This document shows positions 9,565 through 17,212 of a stretch of 64,000 bases of DNA, piece by piece (the stretch's first letter is position 1; every line of letters starts with the position of its first letter). This stretch comes from an uncultured Clostridia bacterium (GTDB lineage Bacteria > Bacillota > Clostridia > Lachnospirales > Anaerotignaceae), in NCBI GenBank assembly GCA_910587735.1, contig CAJUNT010000010.1:11682-75681 (forward strand), read 5' to 3'. The notes under the pieces were generated by a model. It saw nothing but the letters and a program-made list of their open reading frames with translations, made no database searches and was not told the origin of the DNA. The translations under genes and the position numbers were made by a program.

Positions 9565-9708
9565 ATGTATGAAATATTAAAACAAAGATATCAAATGAAT
9601 TTTGTAAGAAAAGACCAGCTTTTAAAATATGTCGCATTAGGCAAAATCACAAAGGAAGAATATCAGCAAATAATAGATGATGTATCAGATAAAGAGGTTA
9701 TAGTATGA
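9565..9708 (+). CDS. xkdX: XkdX family phage protein
   Basis: This is a 47-codon gene starting ATG right after the previous stop. The product MYEILKQRYQMNFVRKDQLL then VALGKITKEEYQQII matches the XkdX signature of an N-terminal aromatic helix followed by a glycine turn and a T-x-E-E-Y helix. Its stop overlaps the next start as ATGA, indicating translational coupling. The function of XkdX is unknown, though it is conserved in tail modules. Confidence 0.8.
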   Translation: MYEILKQRYQMNFVRKDQLLKYVALGKITKEEYQQIIDDVSDKEVIV

Positions 9709-10856
9709 TAACAATACACGATAAAAGAGAAAGAAGTTTTAACACATTGGGATTGGGTATATTGCACCCTACACAATGTATCATTACAGAAGAACTAAAC
9801 GGATTGTATGAAATGGAATTGCAACACCCCTATGATGTAAATGGAACATGGAAGTATTTGACTATGCAAAATATTATATATGCTCCTACACCAGATGGTG
9901 AACAGCCTTTTAGAATCTATCGTACTAATCCTAATATGGATACTGTAACAGTATATGCAAGACATATTTTTTATGATTTGCTTGATAATATCATACTACA
10001 TTGTGATTTCCCTTTTGGTACAACGGCAAAAGAAACACTTCAAGTTACAGCAAGTAATTTGGAATTGTCTCAAGGATTTTCATTTTATACAGATGTGAAT
10101 GACAATATGCCAGGAAATTATACACTTGATAAAATAAATGGTGTAGAAGCGTTAATTGGTCCTTATACACCTCAAAATGATATTCAGTTTGAAAACAGAA
10201 GCTTTATATCTAAATTTAAAAGCGAAATTATACGAGATAAATTCCAAATTTCAATGGTGAAATCAAGAGGGCAAAACAGAGGATTTGAATTGCGATATGG
10301 CAAAAATCTGTTGGGGTTGCAAGTAGATGAGGATTGTAGTGATATTATCACAAGAATTTATCCTTTTGGCAAAGATGGTGAAATGCTTTCTACAAAGTAT
10401 GTTGATAGTGCAAAAGTAGGTGATTATGTTTACCCCAAGAGTGTGGCGATTGTGTATCAAGATGCTGTATTTCCAGAAAACAATAGTACAGATGAAGAAA
10501 TTGACGAAGAATATGAAAAAGAAAAAGATATCATATTGGAATCTTTTGCAGATGTCACATTTATGCTTGATAAGCCAGATATACCACAAAGAAATATTGT
10601 TGTTGATTTTCAAATGCTTTCTCGTATTGACAAATACAAAGATTATAAGCATTTAGAGAATATTTATTTGGGCGATACCATTAAAATTATAAATGATGTT
10701 ATGAATTTTGAGGAAGAAGCGAAGGTGATTGCTTATACTTGGGACGCTATTGCCCAAAAGTATAATAATATGGAATTTGGAAATTTGAAGGCAGTTTTGA
10801 CAAGTTATATAGATGGTGGTGGCTTTTATGCTACAAATGGTACAGTTATGAAATAA
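9705..10856 (+). CDS. Prophage tail endopeptidase (Tal, gp27-like)
   Basis: The 383-residue product fits the prophage tail endopeptidase family, whose trimer forms the gp27-like tip hub. Typical features are TIHDKRERSFNTLGLGILHPTQCII, the ELNGLYEMELQHP motif, FRIYRT and VTVYARHIFYDLLDN early on. A later RGFELRYGKNLLGL segment and TRIYPFGKDGE follow. It ends soon after the hub domain and carries no lytic enzyme extension. It lies upstream of the holin, closing the tail module. Confidence 0.85.
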   Translation: MITIHDKRERSFNTLGLGILHPTQCIITEELNGLYEMELQHPYDVNGTWKYLTMQNIIYAPTPDGEQPFRIYRTNPNMDTVTVYARHIFYDLLDNIILHCDFPFGTTAKETLQVTASNLELSQGFSFYTDVNDNMPGNYTLDKINGVEALIGPYTPQNDIQFENRSFISKFKSEIIRDKFQISMVKSRGQNRGFELRYGKNLLGLQVDEDCSDIITRIYPFGKDGEMLSTKYVDSAKVGDYVYPKSVAIVYQDAVFPENNSTDEEIDEEYEKEKDIILESFADVTFMLDKPDIPQRNIVVDFQMLSRIDKYKDYKHLENIYLGDTIKIINDVMNFEEEAKVIAYTWDAIAQKYNNMEFGNLKAVLTSYIDGGGFYATNGTVMK

Positions 10857-10877
10857 TGTTTAAAAGGAGGTTAAAAT

Positions 10878-11144
10878 ATGAAAAAAATTAACTGGAAAAT
10901 TAGATTGAAAAACCCATATTTTTGGTTTGGGCTGGTTGCGATAGTGTTAGCTGCTGTAGGAGCAAAACCAGAAATGTTTACAAGTTGGACGATATTAGTA
11001 GGACAAGTAAGAGAATTGTTCAGTAATCCCTTTGCATTGGGGTGTGTGGTAGTAGCTGTTGTGGGCTATATCAATGACCCTACTACACAAGGTATTACAG
11101 ATAGTAAGCAAGCGTTGACATACAATAAGCCTAAAAAGGATTGA
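10878..11144 (+). CDS. Phage holin, phi LC3 family
   Basis: The 88-residue protein starts MKKINWKIRLKNPYFWFGLV, the hallmark of phi LC3 holins. It has two hydrophobic segments (about 16-33 and 50-66) and the conserved GYINDPTTQGITDSKQALTY tail. It should form membrane pores that release the endolysin encoded directly downstream. AAAGGAGG precedes the ATG. Confidence 0.93.
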   Translation: MKKINWKIRLKNPYFWFGLVAIVLAAVGAKPEMFTSWTILVGQVRELFSNPFALGCVVVAVVGYINDPTTQGITDSKQALTYNKPKKD

Positions 11145-11154
11145 GGTGATAAGC

Positions 11155-11856
11155 ATGAACCAAGAAATAACAGGTATAGAATATTATGAAATACCAGCAC
11201 ATATAAGCAATTACACAAAGGGTAGAAAGCAAAATATAAAATACATTGTAGTACATTACACTGCAAATGATGGTGATACTGCAAGAAATAACGGCAATTA
11301 TTTCAGTCAGCCTAATAGAAATGCTTCGGCGCATTATTTTGTAGATGAAAATGAAATCATACAAAGTGTAAAAGATACTGATACAGCTTGGCATTGCGGG
11401 GCAAAAAGCTACAAGCACCCAAAATGCAGAAATGACAACAGCGTAGGCATTGAAATGTGTAGCGAAAAAGATGATAAAGGGCAATACTATATCAATCAAG
11501 CAACACAAAATAGAACGATTAGGCTAATCAAAGTGCTTATGGGAAAATACAACATACCAATAGAAAATGTACTTAGACATTATGATGTCACTGGAAAAAT
11601 TTGTCCTGAACCTTTTGTTAGAAATCAAGTACAATGGTTGGATTTTAAAAAAATGTTGAATGAACAAAAAAAAGGTGGTGCAGATATGATATACAATTAC
11701 ATGGATGAAAATATGCCAGTATGGGCTAAGCCTACCATACAAAAGCTGATTGACAAGGGCGCATTGAAGGGAAATGAAAAAGGTGAATTGATGTTAACAG
11801 ATGTAATGTTAAGGATATTTGTAGCAAATGACAGAATGGGGTTATATGATAGATGA
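11155..11856 (+). CDS. N-acetylmuramoyl-L-alanine amidase (endolysin)
   Basis: This is an Amidase_2 (PGRP-like) zinc enzyme of 233 residues. Zinc-site motifs visible are VVHYTAND near residue 30, ASAHYFVDE, and LRHYDVTGKICPEPF near residue 145, with W/H/C residues in TAWHCGAK. The C-terminal ~55 residues (MPVWAKPTIQKLIDKGALKG) form a small wall-binding domain common in Clostridia endolysins. GTG at 11146 is in frame, but GAGGTG lies 6 bases before ATG 11155, which is preferred. It follows the holin directly. Confidence 0.92.
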   Translation: MNQEITGIEYYEIPAHISNYTKGRKQNIKYIVVHYTANDGDTARNNGNYFSQPNRNASAHYFVDENEIIQSVKDTDTAWHCGAKSYKHPKCRNDNSVGIEMCSEKDDKGQYYINQATQNRTIRLIKVLMGKYNIPIENVLRHYDVTGKICPEPFVRNQVQWLDFKKMLNEQKKGGADMIYNYMDENMPVWAKPTIQKLIDKGALKGNEKGELMLTDVMLRIFVANDRMGLYDR

Positions 11857-11866
11857 GGTGGTGCAT

Positions 11867-12145
11867 ATGGGCGAAGAAAAATGTTGTCCTTGCGAAGCTG
11901 TAAAAGAACTACAAAAAAAGTATGAAGAAATACAACAAAGGCTATATGAAGGAGATACCCATTTTCAAAAATTAGATATGCAGTTCACGCATATTGAAGA
12001 AGGTATTGCAAACATACAAGCGGATTTAAAAGAACTAAAAGAAAAGCCTATCAAAAGGTATGACGCTATATTTGGAAACGCTATCAATGTCATACTTGCT
12101 ATACTGCTTACTTATCTCGCTACAATGGCAGGATTATTGCAGTAA
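11867..12145 (+). CDS. XhlA-like membrane protein, accessory lysis
   Basis: This 92-residue protein has a Cys pair near the start (EEKCCPC), a coiled-coil region (CEAVKELQKKYEEIQ to ADLKELKEKP) and one C-terminal membrane helix (AINVILAILLTYLATMAG). That layout is like XhlA/hemolysin-type lysis proteins. GAGGTGG overlaps the amidase stop and supports ATG 11867. An upstream in-frame start at 11828 would overlap the amidase and has no ribosome site. Confidence 0.75.
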   Translation: MGEEKCCPCEAVKELQKKYEEIQQRLYEGDTHFQKLDMQFTHIEEGIANIQADLKELKEKPIKRYDAIFGNAINVILAILLTYLATMAGLLQ

Positions 12146-12191
12146 AAAATATTTTGTCGTATACTGTAAATAAAACGGAGGTGCGACGATT

Positions 12192-12473
12192 GTGTTAGAA
12201 GAAAAAAAAGAAAAAGAAGAGCCAAAAGGTTTTTTAGCGTCTGATTTATTATCTATGCTGAAAAAACAGTTGAAAGCATTATGGATAATCATTTTTTTAT
12301 TGCTTGTTGCTTTAGTTGGTACAAATATGGCATGGCTATGGGTATTTCAAAGCTATGACTATGTTAGTGTAGATTCCAGCGGAGAAGCACCAGCGAATTA
12401 TATAGGAAATGACGGTGATATATATAATGGCACGAGTGAAAGTAAGGAAAAAGAGCAAAAGCAAGGGAACTAA
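12192..12473 (+). CDS. Single-pass membrane protein of unknown function
   Basis: The 93-residue product starts at GTG 12192, 8-9 bases after GGAGGTGCG. It has a basic/acidic cytoplasmic N-terminus, one membrane helix (LWIIIFLLLVALVGTNMAWLW) and an extracytoplasmic S/G/N-rich tail with NYIGNDGDIYNGTSES. Similar small proteins occur near lysis genes of gut Clostridia phages. It could be a spanin-like or holin-modulating factor, but nothing in the sequence proves this. Confidence 0.6.
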   Translation: MLEEKKEKEEPKGFLASDLLSMLKKQLKALWIIIFLLLVALVGTNMAWLWVFQSYDYVSVDSSGEAPANYIGNDGDIYNGTSESKEKEQKQGN

Positions 12474-12498
12474 ACGTAAAAGAAAGTAAGGTGTTAAT

Positions 12499-12708
12499 TT
12501 GAATAAAAATCAGATACCTAACTTTTTGGAAAAAGAATTAAACTTTTTTGTTGAACAATGCAATTTTACAGACAGAGAAAAAGAATTTCTGTATTTGAGC
12601 AACAAAGAAGAAACACTTGAAAGTATTGCAGAAAAATTAAATTATAGTGTTTCGACTGTAAATCGAATCAGCAAAAGAGTGAAAAATAAAATTATGAAAG
12701 TGTTGTAA
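12499..12708 (+). CDS. Small sigma-region-4 / LuxR-type HTH protein
   Basis: This 69-residue protein starts at TTG with AAGGTG upstream. It contains FTDREKEFLYLSNKEETLESIAEKLNYSVSTVNRISKRVKNKIMKVL, a typical sigma-70 region 4 or GerE helix-turn-helix with no other domain. It may regulate late or accessory phage transcription. The gene lies at the end of the lysis cluster, before a bidirectional terminator. Confidence 0.7.
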   Translation: MNKNQIPNFLEKELNFFVEQCNFTDREKEFLYLSNKEETLESIAEKLNYSVSTVNRISKRVKNKIMKVL

Positions 12709-12808
12709 AGGTGGCTATATGCTACCTTTATTATTTTGAAAAAATGAGAAAACGCCTATATTCTGACACTCCCATTGAGCAAGATATTGCATCATAAACA
12801 AATAGAAA

Positions 12809-12838
12809 AAAGACTAGCGTTATACTAGTCTTTTTTTG
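12809..12838. terminator. Bidirectional terminator after the lysis cluster
   Basis: AAAAGACTAG and CTAGTCTTTT form a 10-bp stem around CGTTATA, with T runs at both ends. It can end the rightward lysis operon and also the leftward TAC operon. The same stem sequence recurs at 15,369. Confidence 0.85.
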
Positions 12839-12861
12839 ATAAAGGTTGGATAGATTTCATT

Positions 12862-13017
12862 ATGAATACTAAAGAAATTTTTAGACGAATCAAAAAGGGA
12901 ATAGAAAACGTCAAAAAAATTGGATACTTTAATAACATTCCTTTATCTGTATTAAAATATAACATCTTTTGTCGAATTTTGCAATATGTAAATGAAAAAT
13001 ATTGTAAAAAACTATAA
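12862..13017 (+). CDS. Possible 51-residue basic peptide
   Basis: An ATG frame encodes MNTKEIFRRIKKGIENVKKI followed by a hydrophobic, Cys- and Tyr-containing C-terminal half. The ribosome site (AGGTTGG, about 11 bases away) is poor. It lies just after the terminator and converges on the TAC operon, so its transcription is unclear. The basic amphipathic start could be membrane active, but this may be a chance frame. Confidence 0.3.
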   Translation: MNTKEIFRRIKKGIENVKKIGYFNNIPLSVLKYNIFCRILQYVNEKYCKKL

Positions 13018-13023
13018 TCAATA

Positions 13024-13428
13024 TTAGTCATTTTCCTCATTTTCCTTCGTAAAATCAATATAAGGTATATTATACGGAACGATTCCAGATTGACTTGTAA
13101 TAAAAGCTACAATAGGACGCATATAAGATAAAAGTAATGCTGGAGCATTTCTTTTTAAAAGATTTTTAGCTACATCTTCTGGAATATCTTCTGTCCATTT
13201 AAAAGGAGCTTCTAATTCTATTTCTATGTAAAAAGGAAAATTCTCATTTGATTCTCCAAATTCCCCACGTAATTTTACAATAGCTTGTTTTTCACTTTTT
13301 TTCCCTATTACATTTGTCTGAAACTTTAAGTCAATTTTATCAAATTTATCTCTATCAAAATCTTCATTCAAATGATAATTTATTTTTTTTAATATAGGAT
13401 TTTTAAATTGAAAATTGCTTTCTTGCAT
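13024..13428 (-). CDS. SecB-like chaperone of a toxin-antitoxin-chaperone operon
   Basis: The 134-residue protein resembles the SecB chaperone fold. It has beta strands in the first half (DKIDLKFQTNVIG and FPFYIEIELEAPFKW), then the diagnostic helix and loop LLKRNAPALLLSYMRPIVAFITSQS with PYNIPYIDF at residues 91-126. Gram-positive bacteria generally lack an export SecB. A SecB-like gene as the last member of a three-gene operon after a toxin-like gene is the signature of TAC systems, where the chaperone stabilises the antitoxin. AAAGGGA precedes its ATG; it lies 18 bp after the middle gene. Confidence 0.75.
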   Translation of the reverse strand: MQESNFQFKNPILKKINYHLNEDFDRDKFDKIDLKFQTNVIGKKSEKQAIVKLRGEFGESNENFPFYIEIELEAPFKWTEDIPEDVAKNLLKRNAPALLLSYMRPIVAFITSQSGIVPYNIPYIDFTKENEEND

Positions 13429-13446
13429 AAATTTATCCCTTTCTGA

Positions 13447-13767
13447 TTATGCTACTTTTTTATAATCATTATCACTAAAATTTATTGTTTTCCACGTGTC
13501 CTTTTCATTATAAAATTCTTGTATATCATTCTCTTCATTTTCTAGTTTAAAAGTATAGTAATCGTTTTCTTCGCAAATTGCTAATAATTCTTCATCAATA
13601 AGCGGCGTGGGTGGATATAAAATTTCAAATTCTTGGCTTGGGGTAATATTAGAATATCTTCCTACTTCTTTATCATATAATTCTTGCATTTTTTGAATAT
13701 CTTCTTCTGTACGATTGTTTAAGGATTCCAAGCAATTTTTTAATAAATCTTGTAATTCTTTATTCAT
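13447..13767 (-). CDS. Putative chaperone-addicted antitoxin
   Basis: This 106-residue acidic protein has no recognised domain. Residues 1-40 are predicted helical; a PPTPLIDEELLAICEENDYY segment lies in the middle. The last ~22 residues, with W and hydrophobics spaced as in DTWKTINFSDNDYKKVA, could be a chaperone-addiction tail of the kind that SecB-like TAC chaperones bind. The call as antitoxin rests on position between toxin-like and chaperone-like genes (6 bp after the first, 18 bp before the second). No DNA-binding helix-turn-helix was seen. Confidence 0.5.
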   Translation of the reverse strand: MNKELQDLLKNCLESLNNRTEEDIQKMQELYDKEVGRYSNITPSQEFEILYPPTPLIDEELLAICEENDYYTFKLENEENDIQEFYNEKDTWKTINFSDNDYKKVA

Positions 13768-13773
13768 TTTTTC

Positions 13774-14331
13774 TCACTCCCTTATTAATTCTTTATTAAA
13801 TATACAATTTGAATTTTTTACGTTATAAATATATTTTGCTGATAATATCGGTTCTATTCTGTTACTTTTTATATCATAATAAAAAAGGGAAGTTTCTGGA
13901 GTATAATTATACTTTCCTATTATTCTAATTACAGTATATTTTGAAAAATATTTTTTAAAATCCTCATCTTTAAAAAGAATATTCAGTTTTTCCCCTAACT
14001 TTACACCTTGGGAAGGTTTTTTTGATGTTTTACAATATGCTTCCCATATATCATCAACCACGTTACAAGTATTTATATCTGACAAGTCTAATAAATTATC
14101 AATATAAATATGAGCAGATACAATTGAAAGGGGTTTTCTATTATTTGTCTTTCGTTTTTTTTGCCCTTTCCAATACTGTGCATTTGCCAAATTGTCCCAA
14201 AAATACATACCAGAACCTAGCCAAATACCATCTTCTTCACTCCAAATTAAATAATTATCTTCTTTTAAAAACTTTTCACAGCGTTGTTTGTCATTACAGT
14301 GATATACTTTTATATTTTCCCTTATCTCCAT
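13774..14331 (-). CDS. ADP-ribosyltransferase-like toxin of TAC operon
   Basis: The 185-residue protein has an ART-like N-terminus: KVYHC (H11) then a helix, IWLGSGMYFWDNLANAQYW at 36-54 with the G-x-Y-F-W pattern of PARP/DUF3990-like folds, and a central region VVDDIWEAYCKTSKKPSQGV. A possible last strand lies at SLFYYDIKSNRIEPILSAKYI. Known CmdT toxins are ARTs that modify mRNA; activity and target here are inferred only. It is first in the operon, with AAAGGA 8 bases before the ATG and its own promoter and palindrome upstream. Confidence 0.6.
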   Translation of the reverse strand: MEIRENIKVYHCNDKQRCEKFLKEDNYLIWSEEDGIWLGSGMYFWDNLANAQYWKGQKKRKTNNRKPLSIVSAHIYIDNLLDLSDINTCNVVDDIWEAYCKTSKKPSQGVKLGEKLNILFKDEDFKKYFSKYTVIRIIGKYNYTPETSLFYYDIKSNRIEPILSAKYIYNVKNSNCIFNKELIRE

Positions 14332-14376
14332 ATTATAATCCTTTTTCTGAAAAATAGATAGAAATTTTTAAAGACA

Positions 14377-14400
14377 AAATATGATAAATTCGTCATATTT
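14377..14400. promoter_or_regulatory. Inverted repeat at the TAC transcription start
   Basis: AAATATGA and TCATATTT form a perfect 8-bp inverted repeat with an 8-base centre. It sits at the predicted +1 of the TAC promoter, where a repressor could act. No member of the operon has an obvious DNA-binding domain, so the binding protein is unknown. Confidence 0.45.
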
Positions 14401-14405
14401 TACTT

Positions 14406-14434
14406 AATATAACATTTTATGACGTGTTTTGCAA
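14406..14434 (-). promoter_or_regulatory. Promoter of the TAC operon
   Basis: On the minus strand TTGCAA (14429-14434) and TATATT (14406-14411) are separated by exactly 17 bases. The predicted transcript starts near 14,400 and runs into the toxin gene. Confidence 0.55.
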
Positions 14435-14511
14435 TATATTTAATACAAAATGTTGTAAAAAGTAGAATATTGTGGTATTGTGATAATAATATATCAAGGA
14501 GGGGGAATATT

Positions 14512-15366
14512 ATGAAAAAAATGATAGCAGTGATATTATCAGTTTTTATGTTGTTTAGTGTAGCAGGATGTAGCACAAAAGCAAATGGAACTATATCAGA
14601 AGTAAATAATATAGATGAAGAAACAACTGTTACTTTTGAGGAAAAGCCAGATAATATTAGTGATGAAATATTTATATATGGTACAAATATATTAGATATT
14701 GTAGACCAATATTTAGATGATAAAGTAGAAATAGAAGAAGCGAATAATACAATAAAGGAATTAAAAGAAAAAATAAGTCAAAATGATAAATCAGGTATAT
14801 ATTCTCTTATTAGTTTATTAGATTCTAGTTTAGAAACTTCAGATAATATAGATGAATTAAAAAAATATAGAGATTATTTAGCTGGATTTTTAGCAAAAAC
14901 ATTACGTTATAATGAAACAGCATTACCTACATTTGATATTACAGGTGATACATTTATTAATCAGTTAAATATGATATTAGAAGAAACAGACCCTACACTA
15001 TTATTAGGAAATTTTGAAAAAAAGGAAATTTCAGAAGGTGCAATAAAAGAGATATATTATTTATTTACTACTGATACAGGTATTTTAGTAAGATATGTAG
15101 TTGATAAAAAAACAGAAAGACTTGCAGGTTTTACAGTATCAACTGATATACAAAATTCAAATGAAAATGTTTTTCTTGACATTGGAAGCTATTTTGTTAT
15201 AGCTAATGTGGCATTGAATTTGGATACAACAATAGATGATTTTGAAGAAAATCTTCATTTATCAGATTTTAAAACGAAAGATTATTTTATGTACAATACA
15301 GAAAAAGCAAATTATAGTAAATCTATATCAGATACTCAATTTTCATTAAATATTTATCCTAATTAA
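14512..15366 (+). CDS. Prophage lipoprotein 1
   Basis: The 284-residue product has a lipoprotein signal (MKKMIAVILSVFMLF then SVAGC, lipidated Cys 20). It then has an acidic linker, a helical region and a C-terminal domain containing FDITGDTFINQLN and a run of beta strands. It is paralogous to the lipoprotein at 16424-17044 over this domain. AGGAGGGGG precedes the ATG; the longer frame from 14419 has no ribosome site. Prophage lipoproteins can block superinfecting phage DNA entry, a plausible but unproven role. It is monocistronic, with its own terminator. Confidence 0.75.
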   Translation: MKKMIAVILSVFMLFSVAGCSTKANGTISEVNNIDEETTVTFEEKPDNISDEIFIYGTNILDIVDQYLDDKVEIEEANNTIKELKEKISQNDKSGIYSLISLLDSSLETSDNIDELKKYRDYLAGFLAKTLRYNETALPTFDITGDTFINQLNMILEETDPTLLLGNFEKKEISEGAIKEIYYLFTTDTGILVRYVVDKKTERLAGFTVSTDIQNSNENVFLDIGSYFVIANVALNLDTTIDDFEENLHLSDFKTKDYFMYNTEKANYSKSISDTQFSLNIYPN

Positions 15367-15368
15367 GA

Positions 15369-15400
15369 AAAAGACTAGCAGAACGCTAGTCTTTTTTTTG
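15369..15400. terminator. Bidirectional terminator between lipoprotein 1 and HTH gene
   Basis: AAAAGACTAGC pairs with GCTAGTCTTTT around a short AGAAC loop, with T runs on both sides. The stop codon of the leftward HTH gene lies inside its stem. Confidence 0.85.
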
Positions 15401-15598
15401 TATCCATTCAATTTTGTATCCTATTAAATCAAGGACTTCTTCTACTTCTGTATACTTTAATGTACCTCTAGCAAGTTTTGAACTAAAATTTTGTACAGTA
15501 GTATCTTTTCCATGCTTTTTATTTAGTTTTTCTACTATTTGCGTCATAGTCCAACCTGATTTAATAATAATGGATTTCAATTCTTCTTTTAATGGCAA
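15386..15598 (-). CDS. Small phage HTH protein (LLM-class phosphotransferase-type)
   Basis: The 70-residue protein MPLKEELKSIIIKSGWTMTQ then VEKLNKKHGKDTTVQNFSSKLARGTLKYTEVEEVLDLIGYKIEWI is a compact helix-turn-helix domain often found in phages and annotated LLM class phosphotransferase. It is probably a DNA-binding regulator of the divergent antirepressor region. GGAGGTG lies before its ATG. It is divergent from the antirepressor at 15767. Confidence 0.7.
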   Translation of the reverse strand: MPLKEELKSIIIKSGWTMTQIVEKLNKKHGKDTTVQNFSSKLARGTLKYTEVEEVLDLIGYKIEWIQKKD

Positions 15599-15687
15599 TA
15601 TAACACCTCCTTTAAATTATATTAACACATAATAATCTAAAAATCAAATATACAGTTTAAAAATTCTATAAATATTTAAAAAATATA

Positions 15688-15716
15688 TTGACTGTTTTAA
15701 TTGTATGTGTTATATT
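15688..15716 (+). promoter_or_regulatory. Promoter of truncated antirepressor
   Basis: TTGACT (15688-15693) and TATATT (15711-15716) are 17 bases apart, upstream of AAAGGAG and ATG 15767. Confidence 0.65.
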
Positions 15717-16054
15717 TTAAATGTAGAGTTTAATTGTAAAATATGTATTTGAAAGGAGAATTGTTTATGAAGCAATTAATGAAACAATTAAAACAAACGC
15801 CAATAGAAATTTTATTGCAAGTAGATGGAGAAGGTAAAACAACAGCAAGAAAGTTATATGAGTTTTTGAATTTAGCAAAAGGGCAGTTTTCAAGATGGGC
15901 AAAAACTAATATATTAGAAAATGCTTTTGCAGAGAATGGTATAGATTTTGAGGGGTTCGACATCAATGTCGAGGGTAATTTAACTAAAGACTACAAGCTA
16001 ACTGCTTCCTTTGCCAAGAAGTTAGCAATGAGTTGTCAAAATGAAAGAGGCGAG

Positions 16055-16383
16055 CAAGCAAGAGAGTATTTCATCAAGGTAGAAGAAAAGTTGAAACAGA
16101 CAATTAGTAAGAAAGCCACATCTTCAAATGACGAAAAAGCAAAGCTATTAAGAGCAGAAGCAATGTCATTGAATGCTAAAACCAGAGCATTTAAAACCCT
16201 CTTGCAGTCAATGGACAACAAGAAACTCTCCCCACTTGCAATGGAAGTTTTCGGCTTGAAGGCTTTAGAAAGTGCTTTCGGCGCAGACGTCGGCAACTAC
16301 CTACCGAAAGTCGAAAAGACCTACTCCGCAAAAGAAGTCGGGGATATGCTTGGTATATCCGCTAACAAGGTCGGTAGGCTTGC
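16055..16383 (+). repeat. 329-bp direct repeat, copy 1
   Basis: This stretch matches 17816-18144 at a constant offset of 1761 bp with only two differences (16108 and 16375). Synonymous sites are as conserved as others, so the duplication or gene conversion is recent. Confidence 0.95.
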
Positions 16384-16390
16384 TAACAAA

Positions 16391-16418
16391 AAAAGACTGA
16401 TGGTTTATCAGTCTTTTT
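16391..16418. terminator. Bidirectional terminator
   Basis: AAAAGACTGA pairs with TCAGTCTTTT around a TGGTTTA loop, with A and T runs on both sides. It ends the truncated antirepressor rightward and lipoprotein 2 leftward. Confidence 0.85.
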
Positions 16419-16423
16419 GATTA

Positions 16424-17044
16424 TCAATTATTATTGTTAGTAGCTCTAATTATAAATGAAAATTTGTTATCAGCAGTAACTTTTGCATATTCAGCTTTAT
16501 TAGATTTATAAAAAGTACCATTTGTTGATGTATAATCTGTCATATTAAGATTTTCTATTAAATCATTTATTTCTGTTTCTGAATCTAAAATTGAAACAGC
16601 TGTTGCAAAATAAATTGAGGCATTAAAGTGAGTATTTTCGTTTAAGCTATCATTTTCTATTATTGTATCAAAAAGATATATATTATTTGAATCCTTATTT
16701 ACTGTATAACTTACAAAAACATCATTTTTCATAGTATAATATATAATTTGTTTTACTCCATCTTTTTCACTTTCTTCTATTTTTAAATCTGTTAAAACTA
16801 AATCAGGATGTGTAATTTCTAGCACATTATTCATAGCATCAATAAACTCATCACCAGTTATATCAAATTCAGCAAGTTCTGTTGTTTCAGCTGCAATATC
16901 ATTATCGTGTATATCTTTACTATCTGTATTATCTTGTGTTTCTTCCTGTTTTGTTGGTTCGGGTTCATTAGGAGTTGTGCTATTGCAAGCTGATACTCCA
17001 AACAATACAAAAACAGATAAAAGTATAGCTATGTATTTTTTCAT
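16424..17044 (-). CDS. Prophage lipoprotein 2
   Basis: This 206-residue lipoprotein (signal MKKYIAILLSVFVLFGVSAC, lipidated Cys 20) has a short T/E/D-rich linker and then the FDITGDEFIDAMNNVLEI domain shared with lipoprotein 1. Other shared patterns are Y-Y-T/F after a KQI/KEI strand and N-L-x-L/M-x-D near the C-terminus. AGAGGGGA precedes the ATG. It points left, between two antirepressor copies. A surface role such as superinfection exclusion is possible but not shown. Confidence 0.72.
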   Translation of the reverse strand: MKKYIAILLSVFVLFGVSACNSTTPNEPEPTKQEETQDNTDSKDIHDNDIAAETTELAEFDITGDEFIDAMNNVLEITHPDLVLTDLKIEESEKDGVKQIIYYTMKNDVFVSYTVNKDSNNIYLFDTIIENDSLNENTHFNASIYFATAVSILDSETEINDLIENLNMTDYTSTNGTFYKSNKAEYAKVTADNKFSFIIRATNNNN

Positions 17045-17152
17045 AATATCCCCTCTAGTCTATTTTTAATCAAATATAACATATAAAGTCATATTTTGCA
17101 ATAATATGCCAAAAAATAAAATAATTTTACAAGAAAAATTTTGAAAAAATGG

Positions 17153-17192
17153 TTGACTTTTTGAGCCACGAATATTATACTTTAATTGTGGC
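17153..17192 (+). promoter_or_regulatory. Promoter and operator of the CopG gene
   Basis: TTGACT (17153-17158) and TATACT (17176-17181) have the ideal 17-base spacer. An inverted repeat GCCAC (17165-17169) / GTGGC (17188-17192) brackets the -10 element, the arrangement expected for autorepression by the ribbon-helix-helix protein encoded directly downstream. Confidence 0.7.
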
Positions 17193-17212
17193 ACAGAAAG
17201 TCGGGTGATAAA

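Larger units (their letters stand above)
15767..16420 (+). pseudogene. AntA/KilA-type phage antirepressor, 3'-truncated copy
   Basis: The product (about 217 residues) has an AntA-type N-terminal domain (TPIEILLQVDGEGKTTARKL, FSRWAKTNILENAF) and a C-terminal KilAC-like domain that breaks off. From 16055 to 16383 the DNA is nearly identical to the full-length gene at 17516-18277. After GRLANKK the frame runs into a terminator and stops, losing about 35 residues including the final helix. AAAGGAG supports ATG 15767. The truncated protein could still bind DNA or the repressor through its different N-terminal half. Confidence 0.7.
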
